Positions 1 to 6,872 are shown, counted from the first letter of the stretch. The stretch: 23,612 nucleotides of DNA from an uncultured Lachnospiraceae bacterium (GCA_910586405.1 CAJUII010000052.1:1-23612); one strand, 5' to 3'. Program-made: numbers and translations. Notes: generated from the letters alone by a model not told the origin.

Positions 1-87
1 AATCCGGCGGCGGTCATAGCGCCCGCGATCGTGGCGACGTTTTTTAGTACGGTGGTGTATTGTAAAGTGATGGGGAGAAAGAATTAA
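1..87 (+). CDS. SpmA-like spore maturation protein, C-terminal 28 residues (partial)
   Basis: The window opens inside a reading frame that ends with TAA at 85-87. The visible tail begins NPAAVIAPAIVATFFST and ends in a basic CKVMGRKN. The P-x3-I/V-x2-P-x-I-x-A-T-x2-S pattern followed by a hydrophobic stretch and a basic end resembles, from memory, the C-terminus of SpmA and related nucleoside-recognition membrane proteins. SpmA acts with SpmB in spore-core dehydration in Bacillus and Clostridia. Only the tail is visible, so the call rests on a short match; another membrane protein is possible. The upstream part lies outside the window. Confidence 0.5.
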   Translation, partial: NPAAVIAPAIVATFFSTVVYCKVMGRKN

Positions 88-88
88 A

Positions 89-117
89 TTGATAAGATTA
101 GTGCTTGGTGTTATACT
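89..117 (+). promoter_or_regulatory. Sigma-A promoter of the toxin-antitoxin operon
   Basis: TTGATA at 89-94 and TATACT at 112-117 are separated by exactly 17 nt, with a TG one base before the -10 box (extended -10). The start would fall near 124, giving a leader of about 80 nt before the toxin ATG. A second TTGACA at 119-124 has no convincing -10 partner. The leader holds GTATAC and a nearby GTATGT that could be part of an autoregulatory operator, but this is speculative. Confidence 0.6.
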
Positions 118-203
118 ATTGACATAAAATAGATACAGAAACGGAGTTAATTACTTAATAGGTATACACCCAAAGTATGTAATAGTTTAAAAGGATAATA
201 TAC

Positions 204-482
204 ATGAAATTTGAATGGGACGAAGATAAAAATACCATAAACAAAGAAAAACATAAGATTTCCTTTGAGACAGCAGCGTATGTTTTTGATGATCCGTATT
301 ATATTGAAATGTTTGACTTTGAGCATAGTGTTGATGAAGATCGGTATATTGCAATAGGGAAGGTTGGTGATATCGTGTTTGTGGTATTTACAGAAAGAAA
401 AGATACAATTCGGATGATTTCAGCCAGACTTGCAACAAATGTGGAAAGGAGTCTTTATTATGACCAAGACATTTATTATTGA
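204..482 (+). CDS. brnT: BrnT family type II toxin
   Basis: This 92-residue protein is predicted to be the ribonuclease-like toxin of a type II toxin-antitoxin pair. It begins MKFEWDEDKN, continues with a K-H-K-I-S-F-E-x-A motif and VFDDP, and ends with RMISARLATNVERSLYYD. These match the BrnT family hallmarks: FxWDxxKxxxNxxKHxxSFExAxxVFxDP and the C-terminal R-I-I-S-A-R-x-A-x-x-E-R-x-x-Y. The length is typical of the family. AAAGGATAATATAC before the ATG provides a ribosome site. It overlaps the next gene by 23 nt, implying translational coupling with its antitoxin. BrnT toxins inhibit translation by RNA cleavage and are neutralised by a DNA-binding BrnA; that is family knowledge. Confidence 0.88.
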   Translation: MKFEWDEDKNTINKEKHKISFETAAYVFDDPYYIEMFDFEHSVDEDRYIAIGKVGDIVFVVFTERKDTIRMISARLATNVERSLYYDQDIYY

Positions 483-639
483 GAATGGGCAAAAGCCTAC
501 ACAAGAACAGTTGAAAGAAATTGAGGAAGCAAAAAACAGTCCTATTATATTTGATGAAGATTGCGAGGAGTTGTCACCAGCTATGGTGAAAGCTTTTAAG
601 AGTGCAGTGGTACAGAGAAATCGTAAGAAAAAGGCGTAG
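460..639 (+). CDS. Small antitoxin-like partner of BrnT
   Basis: This 59-residue protein starts MTKTFIIENG and ends in a very basic RNRKKKA. An in-frame ATG lies upstream at 430, but AAAGGAGT at 445-452 sits correctly for the ATG at 460, so I choose that start. The first 23 nt overlap the toxin gene. The middle is acidic (IIFDEDCEELSP), as in the toxin-binding part of BrnA-type antitoxins, and is followed by a short helix and a basic tail. It is shorter than a usual BrnA, and I cannot see a clear ribbon-helix-helix. The antitoxin role is inferred mainly from position and overlap. Confidence 0.7.
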   Translation: MTKTFIIENGQKPTQEQLKEIEEAKNSPIIFDEDCEELSPAMVKAFKSAVVQRNRKKKA

Positions 640-675
640 GTGTGTTAACATATTTATGGAATAAAGTGGTTTATG

Positions 676-714
676 AAAGCAGGAAATCTTAAGATTGAAA
701 TATCCTGCTTTTTG
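676..714 (+). terminator. Intrinsic terminator of the toxin-antitoxin operon
   Basis: AAAGCAGGA at 676-684 pairs with TCCTGCTTT at 703-711, and the inner AATCTTAAGATT at 685-696 can extend the structure. A run of five T (709-713) follows the stem. It lies 37 nt after the antitoxin stop. Confidence 0.75.
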
Positions 715-725
715 TGTATACACGA

Positions 726-764
726 GCACCCAAAGGAAATATGTCAGCAGAGGCTGACGGGTGC
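726..764 (+). repeat. Hairpin repeat, copy 1 (post-terminator element)
   Basis: Outer arms GCACCC (726-731) and GGGTGC (759-764) and inner arms GTCAGC (743-748) and GCTGAC (753-758, loop AGAG) form a two-stem structure with an 11-nt bulge (732-742) that carries AAGGAA. Copies 2 (6760-6800) and 3 (7731-7761) share the bulge motif and inner stem. Each copy begins just after the T-run of an intrinsic terminator. Confidence 0.7.
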
Positions 765-941
765 CCTATAACCCCCAATACGTGATAAGGCACGGTGTTA
801 GAGAGTCAATACGAAAAAGAAAGTACTGCTTCCGATCGTTGTGGAAGAAATGCTTATGCCGGAAGAACTTGTGACATGGAAACGGATAAAAGGAGCGCAG
901 GAAAGCCTGCTTGATGTGGAGGAGAACGGAGTCGGATAGAT

Positions 942-1619
942 ATGAATTATGTAATAGGAGACATTCATAATGACAATAGAAGATTTTCTAGGATGCTGGA
1001 AAAGATAAATTTTTCAGAAGAAGACCAATTATTTTTATTGGGCGATTTATTTGATAGAAATTTAAATGAGCCGGATCCATTAGGCGTATATTTTAATGTT
1101 TTAAAGTTAGGGAACAAATGCACCGTAATCAGAGGAAATCATGACACGTGGTTAGCCAAATATATTATGAATTATTTTCATACGCCAGAAAAGAAACGAA
1201 AGCGGTTAGCGCCATATCCATATAATTCTTTCACCATCTTTTTGGAGCATTTGACAAAAGTCGATATGATAAGGATGGCAGAGGAGATTATGGAGTGGCC
1301 TCTGCAAATATGTGTCGAAACGGACGGGATAAAATACTTGCTAGCGCATGCCTGTACTTCCATGCCGGATAGAAGAATGCAGGAAGATTATTATCTGATG
1401 GGCAGTTATTTTACGGGAGACGAATGGTACGAGTCATTTTTGACTGATGGAAAGAGTGGATATGTTTCCGTTTGTGGACATGCAAATATTATGGGAGACG
1501 GTAAAATATGGAAAAATAAAATTAAGAATGTTTATATGTGCGACTGCGGATGTGGCTTCAGGGATGGCAGATTAGGTTGTCTGTGTCTGGAGACGAGAGA
1601 GGAAATATATATACCATGA
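942..1619 (+). CDS. Metallophosphoesterase of the PPP/ApaH-like (calcineurin-like) superfamily
   Basis: This 225-residue cytoplasmic protein is a predicted two-metal phosphoesterase. The canonical metal-binding motifs appear in order: GDIHN (D7, H9), GDLFDR (D35, D38, R39), RGNHD (N66, H67, D68), LAHA (H136) and CGHAN (H180). The N-terminus is complete and GGAG at 929-932 serves as a ribosome site. It differs from ordinary PrpE/ApaH proteins in lacking the glycine after GDLFDR and in carrying a lysine/arginine-rich segment at 84-90 (KKRKR). The substrate is unknown: protein phosphatase or nucleotide hydrolase activity are both possible. A more canonical relative follows about 170 nt downstream, so the two probably arose by duplication or act together. 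Confidence 0.85.
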   Translation: MNYVIGDIHNDNRRFSRMLEKINFSEEDQLFLLGDLFDRNLNEPDPLGVYFNVLKLGNKCTVIRGNHDTWLAKYIMNYFHTPEKKRKRLAPYPYNSFTIFLEHLTKVDMIRMAEEIMEWPLQICVETDGIKYLLAHACTSMPDRRMQEDYYLMGSYFTGDEWYESFLTDGKSGYVSVCGHANIMGDGKIWKNKIKNVYMCDCGCGFRDGRLGCLCLETREEIYIP

Positions 1620-1661
1620 AAAAATCAAAACCCTATAGGATATGAATGACCGGGAGGATAT

Positions 1662-1766
1662 ATGGAAAAATTGATGAAGGGCGAGGATTTGGAGTTTTTG
1701 GCAGAAAGTATGCCGGATAAAAGAAATGACGGAATAACTTCAATGCTTCAAAGAAAAATCAAATGA
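1662..1766 (+). CDS. 34-residue small ORF between the two phosphatases
   Basis: MEKLMKGEDLEF opens a 34-codon frame with a good ribosome site (GGGAGG at 1652-1657, four bases before the ATG) and a TGA at 1764-1766. The peptide is charged, has no membrane segment and ends in RKIK. I recognise no family. The ribosome site and its position between two related enzymes make translation plausible, but it could equally be the start of a decayed gene. Confidence 0.4.
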   Translation: MEKLMKGEDLEFLAESMPDKRNDGITSMLQRKIK

Positions 1767-1788
1767 ATAAACAGAAGGAGGTTTCCAT

Positions 1789-2502
1789 ATGAGATATATT
1801 GTTGCTGATATACACGGATGTTATCATCAGTATCAGATGCTGCTTGAGAAGATTCAATTTTCCGAAAAGGACGAATTGTACGTTCTTGGTGACGTCGTAG
1901 ACCGTGGGCCGGAACCGATTAAGGTTTTGCAGGATATGATGAAGAGGACGAATGTTATCTTTATCTTGGGTAATCATGATTTTATCATGTATACACTTAT
2001 GAAAAAACTGTCTGTGGAGATTACAGAAGAGAATTATGATAAGCATTTGACGACAGATCTCCTTTGGGATTATAATTTATGGCTACAGGATGGCGGACAG
2101 GTTACGGCGGAGCAATTTAGCAAACTAAGCTATTTTGAGAAAATGGATATGCTGGGCTACATAGCAGGGGCATCTTTATATGAAGTGATACAAAATAACG
2201 GAAAAGAATATAGACTTGTCCATGCCGGACTTAGTAATTTTACACCGGATAAAGCGATGGATGAGTATGATTTATATGATTTTCTGCAAGAGAGGACAGA
2301 TTACACCAAAAGATATTATCCGCAGAAGAATATCTTTCTGGTAACGGGACATACGCCGACTATTTTTATAAAAGACTGGGAAAAAACGAAAGTATATATG
2401 AAAAACGGTCATATTGCCTTGGACTGTGCCTGTGTGGTGGGAGGAAAACTGGCGGCATTCTGCATAGAGACAGAGAAAACTGTCTATGTGGATGGACTTT
2501 GA
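1789..2502 (+). CDS. PPP-family metallophosphatase (PrpE/ApaH-like)
   Basis: This 237-residue protein is a predicted cytoplasmic serine/threonine phosphatase or diadenosine-polyphosphate hydrolase-like enzyme. Metal-binding motifs are complete: ADIHG (D7, H9), GDVVDRG (D35, D38, R39), GNHD (N62, H63, D64), VHAGL (H145) and TGHTP (H188). The WLQDGGQVT stretch around residue 98 corresponds to the W-x-x-x-G-G-x-x-T segment of bacterial PPP enzymes. Start choice is clear: AAGGAGG at 1775-1781 lies 7 nt before the ATG. It is a more standard relative of the enzyme at 942-1619. Its substrate cannot be read from sequence. Confidence 0.88.
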   Translation: MRYIVADIHGCYHQYQMLLEKIQFSEKDELYVLGDVVDRGPEPIKVLQDMMKRTNVIFILGNHDFIMYTLMKKLSVEITEENYDKHLTTDLLWDYNLWLQDGGQVTAEQFSKLSYFEKMDMLGYIAGASLYEVIQNNGKEYRLVHAGLSNFTPDKAMDEYDLYDFLQERTDYTKRYYPQKNIFLVTGHTPTIFIKDWEKTKVYMKNGHIALDCACVVGGKLAAFCIETEKTVYVDGL

Positions 2503-2680
2503 AACGTGGAATATCAAGAATTACAGGTCTTGTAGAAGACGGGAGCAGGGGAAAGGACAATAGACACAAAAAGGGTATTGCACAAGCCGGATGGAAGTCG
2601 ATGAGCAATTAGAAAGAGTTGGAAATAGCGCGTGAGAATATCAAAAAAAGGAATAAAAAATGCAAAATCAGAAAAAATAA

Positions 2681-2709
2681 TTGAAATACAGTACTATTTG
2701 TGCTAAAGT
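2681..2709 (+). promoter_or_regulatory. Sigma-A promoter of the ATPase gene
   Basis: TTGAAA at 2681-2686 and TAAAGT at 2704-2709 are 17 nt apart. The start would lie near 2716, followed directly by the ribosome site GGAGGT (2719-2724) and the ATG at 2733, so the leader is very short. Confidence 0.55.
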
Positions 2710-2732
2710 AAGGCTTGCGGAGGTAGAAGATT

Positions 2733-4124
2733 ATGGAGAGCATTGTAAGGTTATCTTCGTTGAAGATTTCTAATATTAAGAATGTCAGAACCGGGCAAAT
2801 TGTTATGCCATGTACCTGCCAAAAGCATCTGACATATAAAACTGCGGAAGTGTTAGGATTGTATGGTCAAAATGGTTCTGGAAAAACTGCTGTTATTGAT
2901 ACATTGTATTATTTGCAGAAAATTATGATTGGTTGTACGCTTGAGGAGGAAATTGAGGATTACATTGATGCAGGCAGTAATCAAGCAGAGATTATGGCTG
3001 ATTTTAATATTTTTATAGAAACAGTAATCTATGAAGTTTGTTATAGGATAATTTTGCAGAGAAGTGGACATGGTGCCAATATTGCGCAAGAGACATTGAG
3101 CTGTGCGATCAGTAAAGACGATTATAGAAGTAATAAAACAGTGTTTATGGATTATCGGCGTTCGAATCGTGAAACAGTGTTTATTCCCAAGAAAAGACTG
3201 GATGAGATCGTAGAAGCAAATGCTGAAAATAAAACAGATTTAGTCGTCGCCAGAAAGATTGCTGAAAAAAGTAATTGCTCTTATATTTTTGGAGAGAGTA
3301 GCAGAGAAATATTCTGCCAGAATTATGAGAATCATTTCAAGGATTATGCAGAAGTGATAAAGGCGTTATTTCAATTTGCTTTAAAGGATTTATTTGTCAT
3401 TCGCAATACGCATTCCGGCGTAATTTCTGCAAACTTTTTACTTCCTATGGCATTTAAAATTGAACAGAACGAAATTGAAATGAAGGGTGATTTTGCTGTT
3501 CCATTGACAGAACCTGTCGTTTTGAATGAAGAGCGGAAAAAAGTTTTAGATACGATAGTAGAGCAGATTAACATGGTGTTGTATACGATTATTCCAGGGA
3601 TGAAAATAGATGTCTATCATTATGGAATGCAGTTGACAGATTCTGGAGAGAACGGTTATAGGGTCGAGCTTGTCTCTATTCGGGAAAATATGCCGCCGAT
3701 TCCTATTCGAATGGAGTCGGAAGGAATCATCAAAATTATTTCTATTTTAAACGCCTTGATTCAGGCTTTTGGCAATCCTTCCATCTGCCTTGCAATTGAT
3801 GAGCTGGACGCGGGTATTTTTGAGTATATGCTGGGAGAGCTGCTTGATATTTTCAATAAAAGTGCGAAAGGACAGCTAATATTTACTTCACATAATCTAC
3901 GTGCTTTGGAAATGCTGGATAAAGAAAATATTATGTTTTCTACTGTCAATCCAGAAAGAAGATATATTCGGATGAAAAATATAAAAGCATCAAATAATTT
4001 AAGAGATACATATATCAGGGGGATTACCCTTGGCGGACAGGATGAGGTGATTTATGAAGAAACAGACAGTTTGAGAATTGCACGGGCATTTAGAAAGGCA
4101 GGTAGAACGATACAGCATGAGTGA
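2733..4124 (+). CDS. AAA15/ABC-type ATPase, likely ATPase half of a defence pair
   Basis: This 463-residue protein is a predicted SMC/ABC-like ATPase of the AAA_15/AAA_21 type found in OLD-, RloB- and PARIS-like defence modules. The Walker A GLYGQNGSGKT lies at about residues 42-52. The Walker B is LAIDELDAG near residue 353, and an H-loop IFTSHN lies about 35 residues later. Between them is a helical insertion typical of these proteins. The N-terminal LSSLKISNIKN strand also fits. GGAGGT is 8 nt before the ATG. The stop overlaps by 8 nt the ATG of a second gene that starts like a TOPRIM protein but breaks after 20 codons, so the pair is probably no longer complete. Family placement is firm; the defence role is inference. 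Confidence 0.8.
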   Translation: MESIVRLSSLKISNIKNVRTGQIVMPCTCQKHLTYKTAEVLGLYGQNGSGKTAVIDTLYYLQKIMIGCTLEEEIEDYIDAGSNQAEIMADFNIFIETVIYEVCYRIILQRSGHGANIAQETLSCAISKDDYRSNKTVFMDYRRSNRETVFIPKKRLDEIVEANAENKTDLVVARKIAEKSNCSYIFGESSREIFCQNYENHFKDYAEVIKALFQFALKDLFVIRNTHSGVISANFLLPMAFKIEQNEIEMKGDFAVPLTEPVVLNEERKKVLDTIVEQINMVLYTIIPGMKIDVYHYGMQLTDSGENGYRVELVSIRENMPPIPIRMESEGIIKIISILNALIQAFGNPSICLAIDELDAGIFEYMLGELLDIFNKSAKGQLIFTSHNLRALEMLDKENIMFSTVNPERRYIRMKNIKASNNLRDTYIRGITLGGQDEVIYEETDSLRIARAFRKAGRTIQHE

Positions 4125-4179
4125 AAAGAAAGTGATTGCATTCATAGTGGAAGGTCCAAGTGATGAGTCTGCACTATAA
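4117..4179 (+). pseudogene. Truncated TOPRIM-like partner of the ATPase
   Basis: An ATG at 4117 overlaps the ATPase stop by 8 nt and opens MSEKKVIAFIVEGPSDE, ending at TAA 4177-4179 after 20 codons. The pattern of a hydrophobic strand followed by V-E-G-x-S-D-E is the first TOPRIM motif, with its catalytic glutamate, as in OLD/RloB-type nucleases. The rest of the domain is missing. A second frame starting just before the stop reads HYKFFKSIYEYASDILM for about 30 codons to a TGA at 4260-4262. This suggests a frameshift or internal deletion rather than a genuine 20-residue peptide. Confidence 0.65.
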
Positions 4180-4349
4180 ATTCTTTAAATCGATATACGA
4201 ATATGCATCTGATATTTTGATGTTGCTACCTTATGCAAACGCGACATACGAACCCCCATGATTCCTTTGCGGAATCACAAATCCAGATGAGAAATGACGT
4301 ATTTTAGGCATTTCTCGGAAATTTTATAAAAGTATTGTGAGGAACTATC

Positions 4350-4961
4350 ATGCCGGCATATTTTTCATTAACATTTGAACTGAATAAAAGTCACAATGCT
4401 ATGAAAGATTTTTATGAAAATTTAATTTATGCAGGGCTTGTGTTTCAGAGTGGTTATTGTGGATTTGAGAATGAACGTTTTGAAGATATTATCACATGGA
4501 ATCAAAATAAATTAGATGAAAATTTTGAACTTGGATACACTGAACATCATTCGCATGATTATAGGCAAATGCTATTTCATTATGTTGACTTTTCAGAAGT
4601 AAGAGTATTTGTCATGAATGATCGAACAGAGCGAACATTCTCCTTTGATGTCATAATTCCTGAGAGCGATTTGTTGAATTATACGAAAGACAATGAAGGA
4701 AGATATTCTGTCCAGCGAAACTTCGAAAGAATGGAAAGACTAAAATCCGTTGCAAAAAAGATGTGGGTGAACAGTAGTGTTTTGGCAATACAAACAGGGT
4801 GGGAATGTTCGGATATTCCACCTTCCGCAGAAGACATTGCAAGAGGCATTCAACCACAGACCGAACCTTTTTGCATTATCCAAGCTGTCTCCGTTGTAAA
4901 AGATCAAGATCATATTTATGAATATATTCAAAGAAATGGAGTATTGATCGAAGAAGCTTGA
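4350..4961 (+). CDS. Unrecognised 203-residue protein
   Basis: I do not recognise this protein. It begins MPAYFSLTFELNKSH, has no signal peptide or membrane segment, and has aromatic-rich acidic segments (ENERFEDIITWNQNKLDEN; TEHHSHDY) and a C-terminal half with predicted strands (FCIIQAVSVV). The ribosome site is TGAGGA at 4337-4342, about 7 nt before the ATG. A hairpin (GAGAAATG 4289-4296 with CATTTCTC 4309-4316) lies in the upstream gap. Codon use is A+T-rich like its left neighbours. The position next to a decayed ATPase/TOPRIM pair and the absence of an obvious family fit an accessory or immunity-like gene, but that is only inference. Confidence 0.65.
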   Translation: MPAYFSLTFELNKSHNAMKDFYENLIYAGLVFQSGYCGFENERFEDIITWNQNKLDENFELGYTEHHSHDYRQMLFHYVDFSEVRVFVMNDRTERTFSFDVIIPESDLLNYTKDNEGRYSVQRNFERMERLKSVAKKMWVNSSVLAIQTGWECSDIPPSAEDIARGIQPQTEPFCIIQAVSVVKDQDHIYEYIQRNGVLIEEA

Positions 4962-5162
4962 GCAACAATGGACTTCTTAATGAAATCAAACCATCTTTGT
5001 CAAAAGCTGCGCTGCCAATTTTTGCGAACTTGACACATCCCGCAATGCGATATAAAATTGTTTTGTATCAATAGATATGGTGACTGATGCAGCGTCGTGC
5101 TGAAAAGTCAACGAAAACAAGTTTTGAAATAGGTCTTAGTGTCTTATGGAAATTATGGTAAT

Positions 5163-5208
5163 TACTATTTTGCCACAAGTGGTATTTATAGAAATAGTAG
5201 CATTTTTT
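5163..5208 (+). terminator. Intrinsic terminator before the glycosyltransferase
   Basis: TACTATTT (5163-5170) pairs with AAATAGTA (5192-5199), enclosing an inner CCAC/GTGG hairpin (5173-5182). Six T follow at 5203-5208. It would end transcripts of the 4350-4961 gene and marks the right edge of the A+T-rich stretch. Confidence 0.6.
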
Positions 5209-5257
5209 ATTACGATAAGTACCAGCGAGACAGCACTAGGGCGCAGGAGCAAATAAA

Positions 5258-6277
5258 ATGAAATTAATCATACAAATCCCCTGTTACAACGAGGCGGAGA
5301 CGCTAGAGATCGCGTTGAATGATCTGCCGCGTCACATTGACGGGATTGACGAGATCGAGTATCTGATCATAAATGACGGAAGTGACGATGACACAGAGCG
5401 CATTGCCTTGGATTGGGGCGTACATTATGTGGTGCACTTTAAGCGGAATCTCGGACTTGCAAAGGGATTTCTCGCGGGAATCGACTTGGCGCTGCGCAAT
5501 GGTGCGGACATTATCGTAAACACGGACGCGGACAATCAATACAGCGGTGCGGATATTGAGAAGCTGGTGCAGCCAATCCTGGAGAAGAAGGCGGACATCG
5601 TCATCGGTGAGCGGCCGATTGATGAGATTGAAGAATTTTCCTGGGTTAAGAAAAAACTACAGCGCCTGGGAAGCTGGGTAGTGCGCGCGGCGTCCAAAAC
5701 CGATATTCCCGATGCGCCCAGCGGTTTTCGCGCCTACAGCAAGAAAGCAGCTATGCGTGTCAATGTACATAATGAGTACACTTATACCTTGGAAACGATC
5801 GTGCAGGCAGGCAGGAACAAGATGGCAATCATATCGGTTCCCGTACATACGAACCCGGAGCTGCGCAAGTCAAGACTGATGAGTTCCATGGGCGGATATA
5901 TCAAGAAGTCTGTGTTGACTATCCTGCGCGCTGTTTTGATGTACAAGCCAATGAAAATCTTTACCCTGATCAGCGCGGTGTTTATTTTGTTCGGTACGGC
6001 GATTGGCATTCGCTTTTTGCTTTTTTATTTCAGCGGTGATGGCTCTGGACATACGCAGTCGCTCATTCTGGCGGCGATGATGATTATTATCGGCTTTCAG
6101 ACGCTGGTGACGGGAATGCAGGCAGATATTATCTCCGCAAATCGAAAACTGCTGGAGGATGTGCAGTTTCGCGTGAAGAAGCTGGAGCTGGGACTGCTCG
6201 ACGCTGAGGGAGAGAAGAAACAGGAAGAAACCAAGTGCGAGTACGCAAAGAAGCGTTGTATCAGATCAGAAGAATAA
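5258..6277 (+). CDS. GT2 glycosyltransferase with C-terminal membrane hairpin
   Basis: This 339-residue protein is a predicted inverting sugar transferase of the dolichyl/polyprenyl-phosphate type (DPM1/GtrB-like). Visible motifs are PCYNEAETL (8-16), the nucleotide-binding IINDGSDDDT (37-46), and TDADNQY (89-95), whose D90 and D92 form the DxD-like metal site. SGFRAYS lies near residue 155. Two hydrophobic helices near 232-258 and 268-290 anchor it in the membrane, and the C-terminus is a charged, probably coiled cytoplasmic tail. AGGAG at 5245-5249 supports the start. It likely charges a lipid carrier with a sugar for cell-surface polymers; donor and acceptor are unknown. No glycan operon is adjacent, so its pathway is not shown. 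Confidence 0.85.
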   Translation: MKLIIQIPCYNEAETLEIALNDLPRHIDGIDEIEYLIINDGSDDDTERIALDWGVHYVVHFKRNLGLAKGFLAGIDLALRNGADIIVNTDADNQYSGADIEKLVQPILEKKADIVIGERPIDEIEEFSWVKKKLQRLGSWVVRAASKTDIPDAPSGFRAYSKKAAMRVNVHNEYTYTLETIVQAGRNKMAIISVPVHTNPELRKSRLMSSMGGYIKKSVLTILRAVLMYKPMKIFTLISAVFILFGTAIGIRFLLFYFSGDGSGHTQSLILAAMMIIIGFQTLVTGMQADIISANRKLLEDVQFRVKKLELGLLDAEGEKKQEETKCEYAKKRCIRSEE

Positions 6278-6513
6278 ACCAGGAGAAGGCAAGACAGTCT
6301 GAAAGAAGCGCAATACATTCAGGTATTGTATAAGACCAGCGGAATGCAGATATAAGTAAAAATTGATAAGAATAAGTGTGCAAATATGTGCAAAATAAAA
6401 GGTAAAAATGTGCATAATTTGTGGTTATATATTGTACAATCACAGAAATAAACAATTATAAAGGGCAAAACATAGTAATAAATTATGAAAAGTAAATTTT
6501 AGCTAAAAAGAGC

Positions 6514-6542
6514 TTTTCAAATGAAGATTTATGTTATATAAT
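6514..6542 (+). promoter_or_regulatory. Candidate promoter of the orphan RNA upstream of murI
   Basis: A perfect TATAAT at 6537-6542 is preceded, after 17 nt, by TTTTCA (6514-6519; 4 of 6 consensus bases). The predicted start near 6549 lies just before the first hairpin (6551). Confidence 0.45.
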
Positions 6543-6548
6543 CATGGA

Positions 6549-6750
6549 GTACCTAAGCGATAAACATATTTTAGGTAAAATAAACTTAATTTTGCGAAAG
6601 TGCTTTGCTATTGTTTCAGAGCAGCTTTGACGAAGATCATGAGCAAGGTAACTGTATCGTATATAATTTAGCTTACATCGTAAGCGAGTTATACTCGCTA
6701 TTCGCTCTCTCAATAACGCCCGCAGATCTACATGGATTTGCGGGTTTTTT
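6549..6750 (+). ncRNA. Candidate structured RNA of about 200 nt
   Basis: Between a promoter-like sequence and a terminator lie serial hairpins: ACCTAA/TTAGGT (6551-6576), GCGAAAG/CTTTGC (6594-6608), GCTTAC/GTAAGC (6671-6685) and GCGAGT/ACTCGC (6684-6698), then the terminator. No open frame in this span has a ribosome site. I do not recognise a known riboswitch, 6S, SRP or tmRNA core. It could be a free small RNA or an attenuating leader of murI, which begins 123 nt after the terminator. Confidence 0.4.
6719..6750 (+). terminator. Intrinsic terminator upstream of murI
   Basis: CCCGCA (6719-6724) pairs with TGCGGG (6739-6744), followed immediately by six T (6745-6750). No protein gene lies directly upstream, so it ends an RNA or attenuates a leader. 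Confidence 0.75.
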
Positions 6751-6801
6751 ATGCACATGGGCGTCCCAAGGAACAATGTCAGCAAAGGCTGACGGACGCC
6801 T
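6751..6801 (+). repeat. Hairpin repeat, copy 2
   Basis: It starts right after the T-run with ATGCACATGGGC. Outer arms GGCGTCC (6760-6766) and GGACGCC (6794-6800) are fully paired. Inner arms GTCAGC (6778-6783) and GCTGAC (6788-6793) are identical to copy 1, with loop AAAG. Two outer pairs differ from copy 1 on both sides (A-T to G-C and C-G to T-A), keeping the stem. Confidence 0.75.
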
Positions 6802-6872
6802 GGCGCGCGTATTCTGCATTGTTCGAAGGGTGCATTTTTCATACATGTGCTGGCAGTGGGAAGGAGATTGTT

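Larger units (their letters stand above)
640..941. other. Intergenic stretch with terminator, hairpin repeat and a possible gene remnant
   Basis: Besides the terminator (676-714) and hairpin repeat (726-764), a frame open from 802 to the TAG at 937-939 reads protein-like (VLLPIVVEEMLMPEELVTW and on to EENGVG). It has no convincing start codon or ribosome site and ends two bases before the next gene's ATG. It may be the tail of a decayed gene. No clear sigma-A promoter was found here. Confidence 0.4.
6278..6872. other. 595-bp gene-free region: phased repeats, candidate RNA and hairpin repeat
   Basis: I see no supported protein gene here. In order it holds three TGTGCA-type repeats (6377, 6387, 6409), a perfect 10-bp palindrome ATTGTACAAT (6431-6440), a promoter (6514-6542), four short hairpins, a terminator (6719-6750) and a copy of the hairpin repeat (6760-6800), followed by the murI ribosome site. 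Open frames on the minus strand across this region are antisense to murI and lack support. Confidence 0.6.

Noticed and set aside
2580..2732. Short frames such as MEVDEQLERVGNSA before the ATPase
   Set aside because: Very short, no ribosome site, overlapping a plausible promoter.
4961..5074. Protein-like frame reading KAALPIFANLTHPAMRYKIV after the unknown gene
   Set aside because: No start codon or ribosome site and no family recognised; possibly a remnant of a deleted gene, but too short to call.
6549..6750. Known riboswitch, 6S, SRP or T-box RNA before murI
   Set aside because: None of the conserved cores I know for these classes is visible; kept only as an unidentified structured RNA candidate.
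6732..6872. N-terminal extension of murI from an upstream ATG
   Set aside because: The segment is the hairpin repeat translated by chance, and AAGGAG sits properly before the ATG at 6873.
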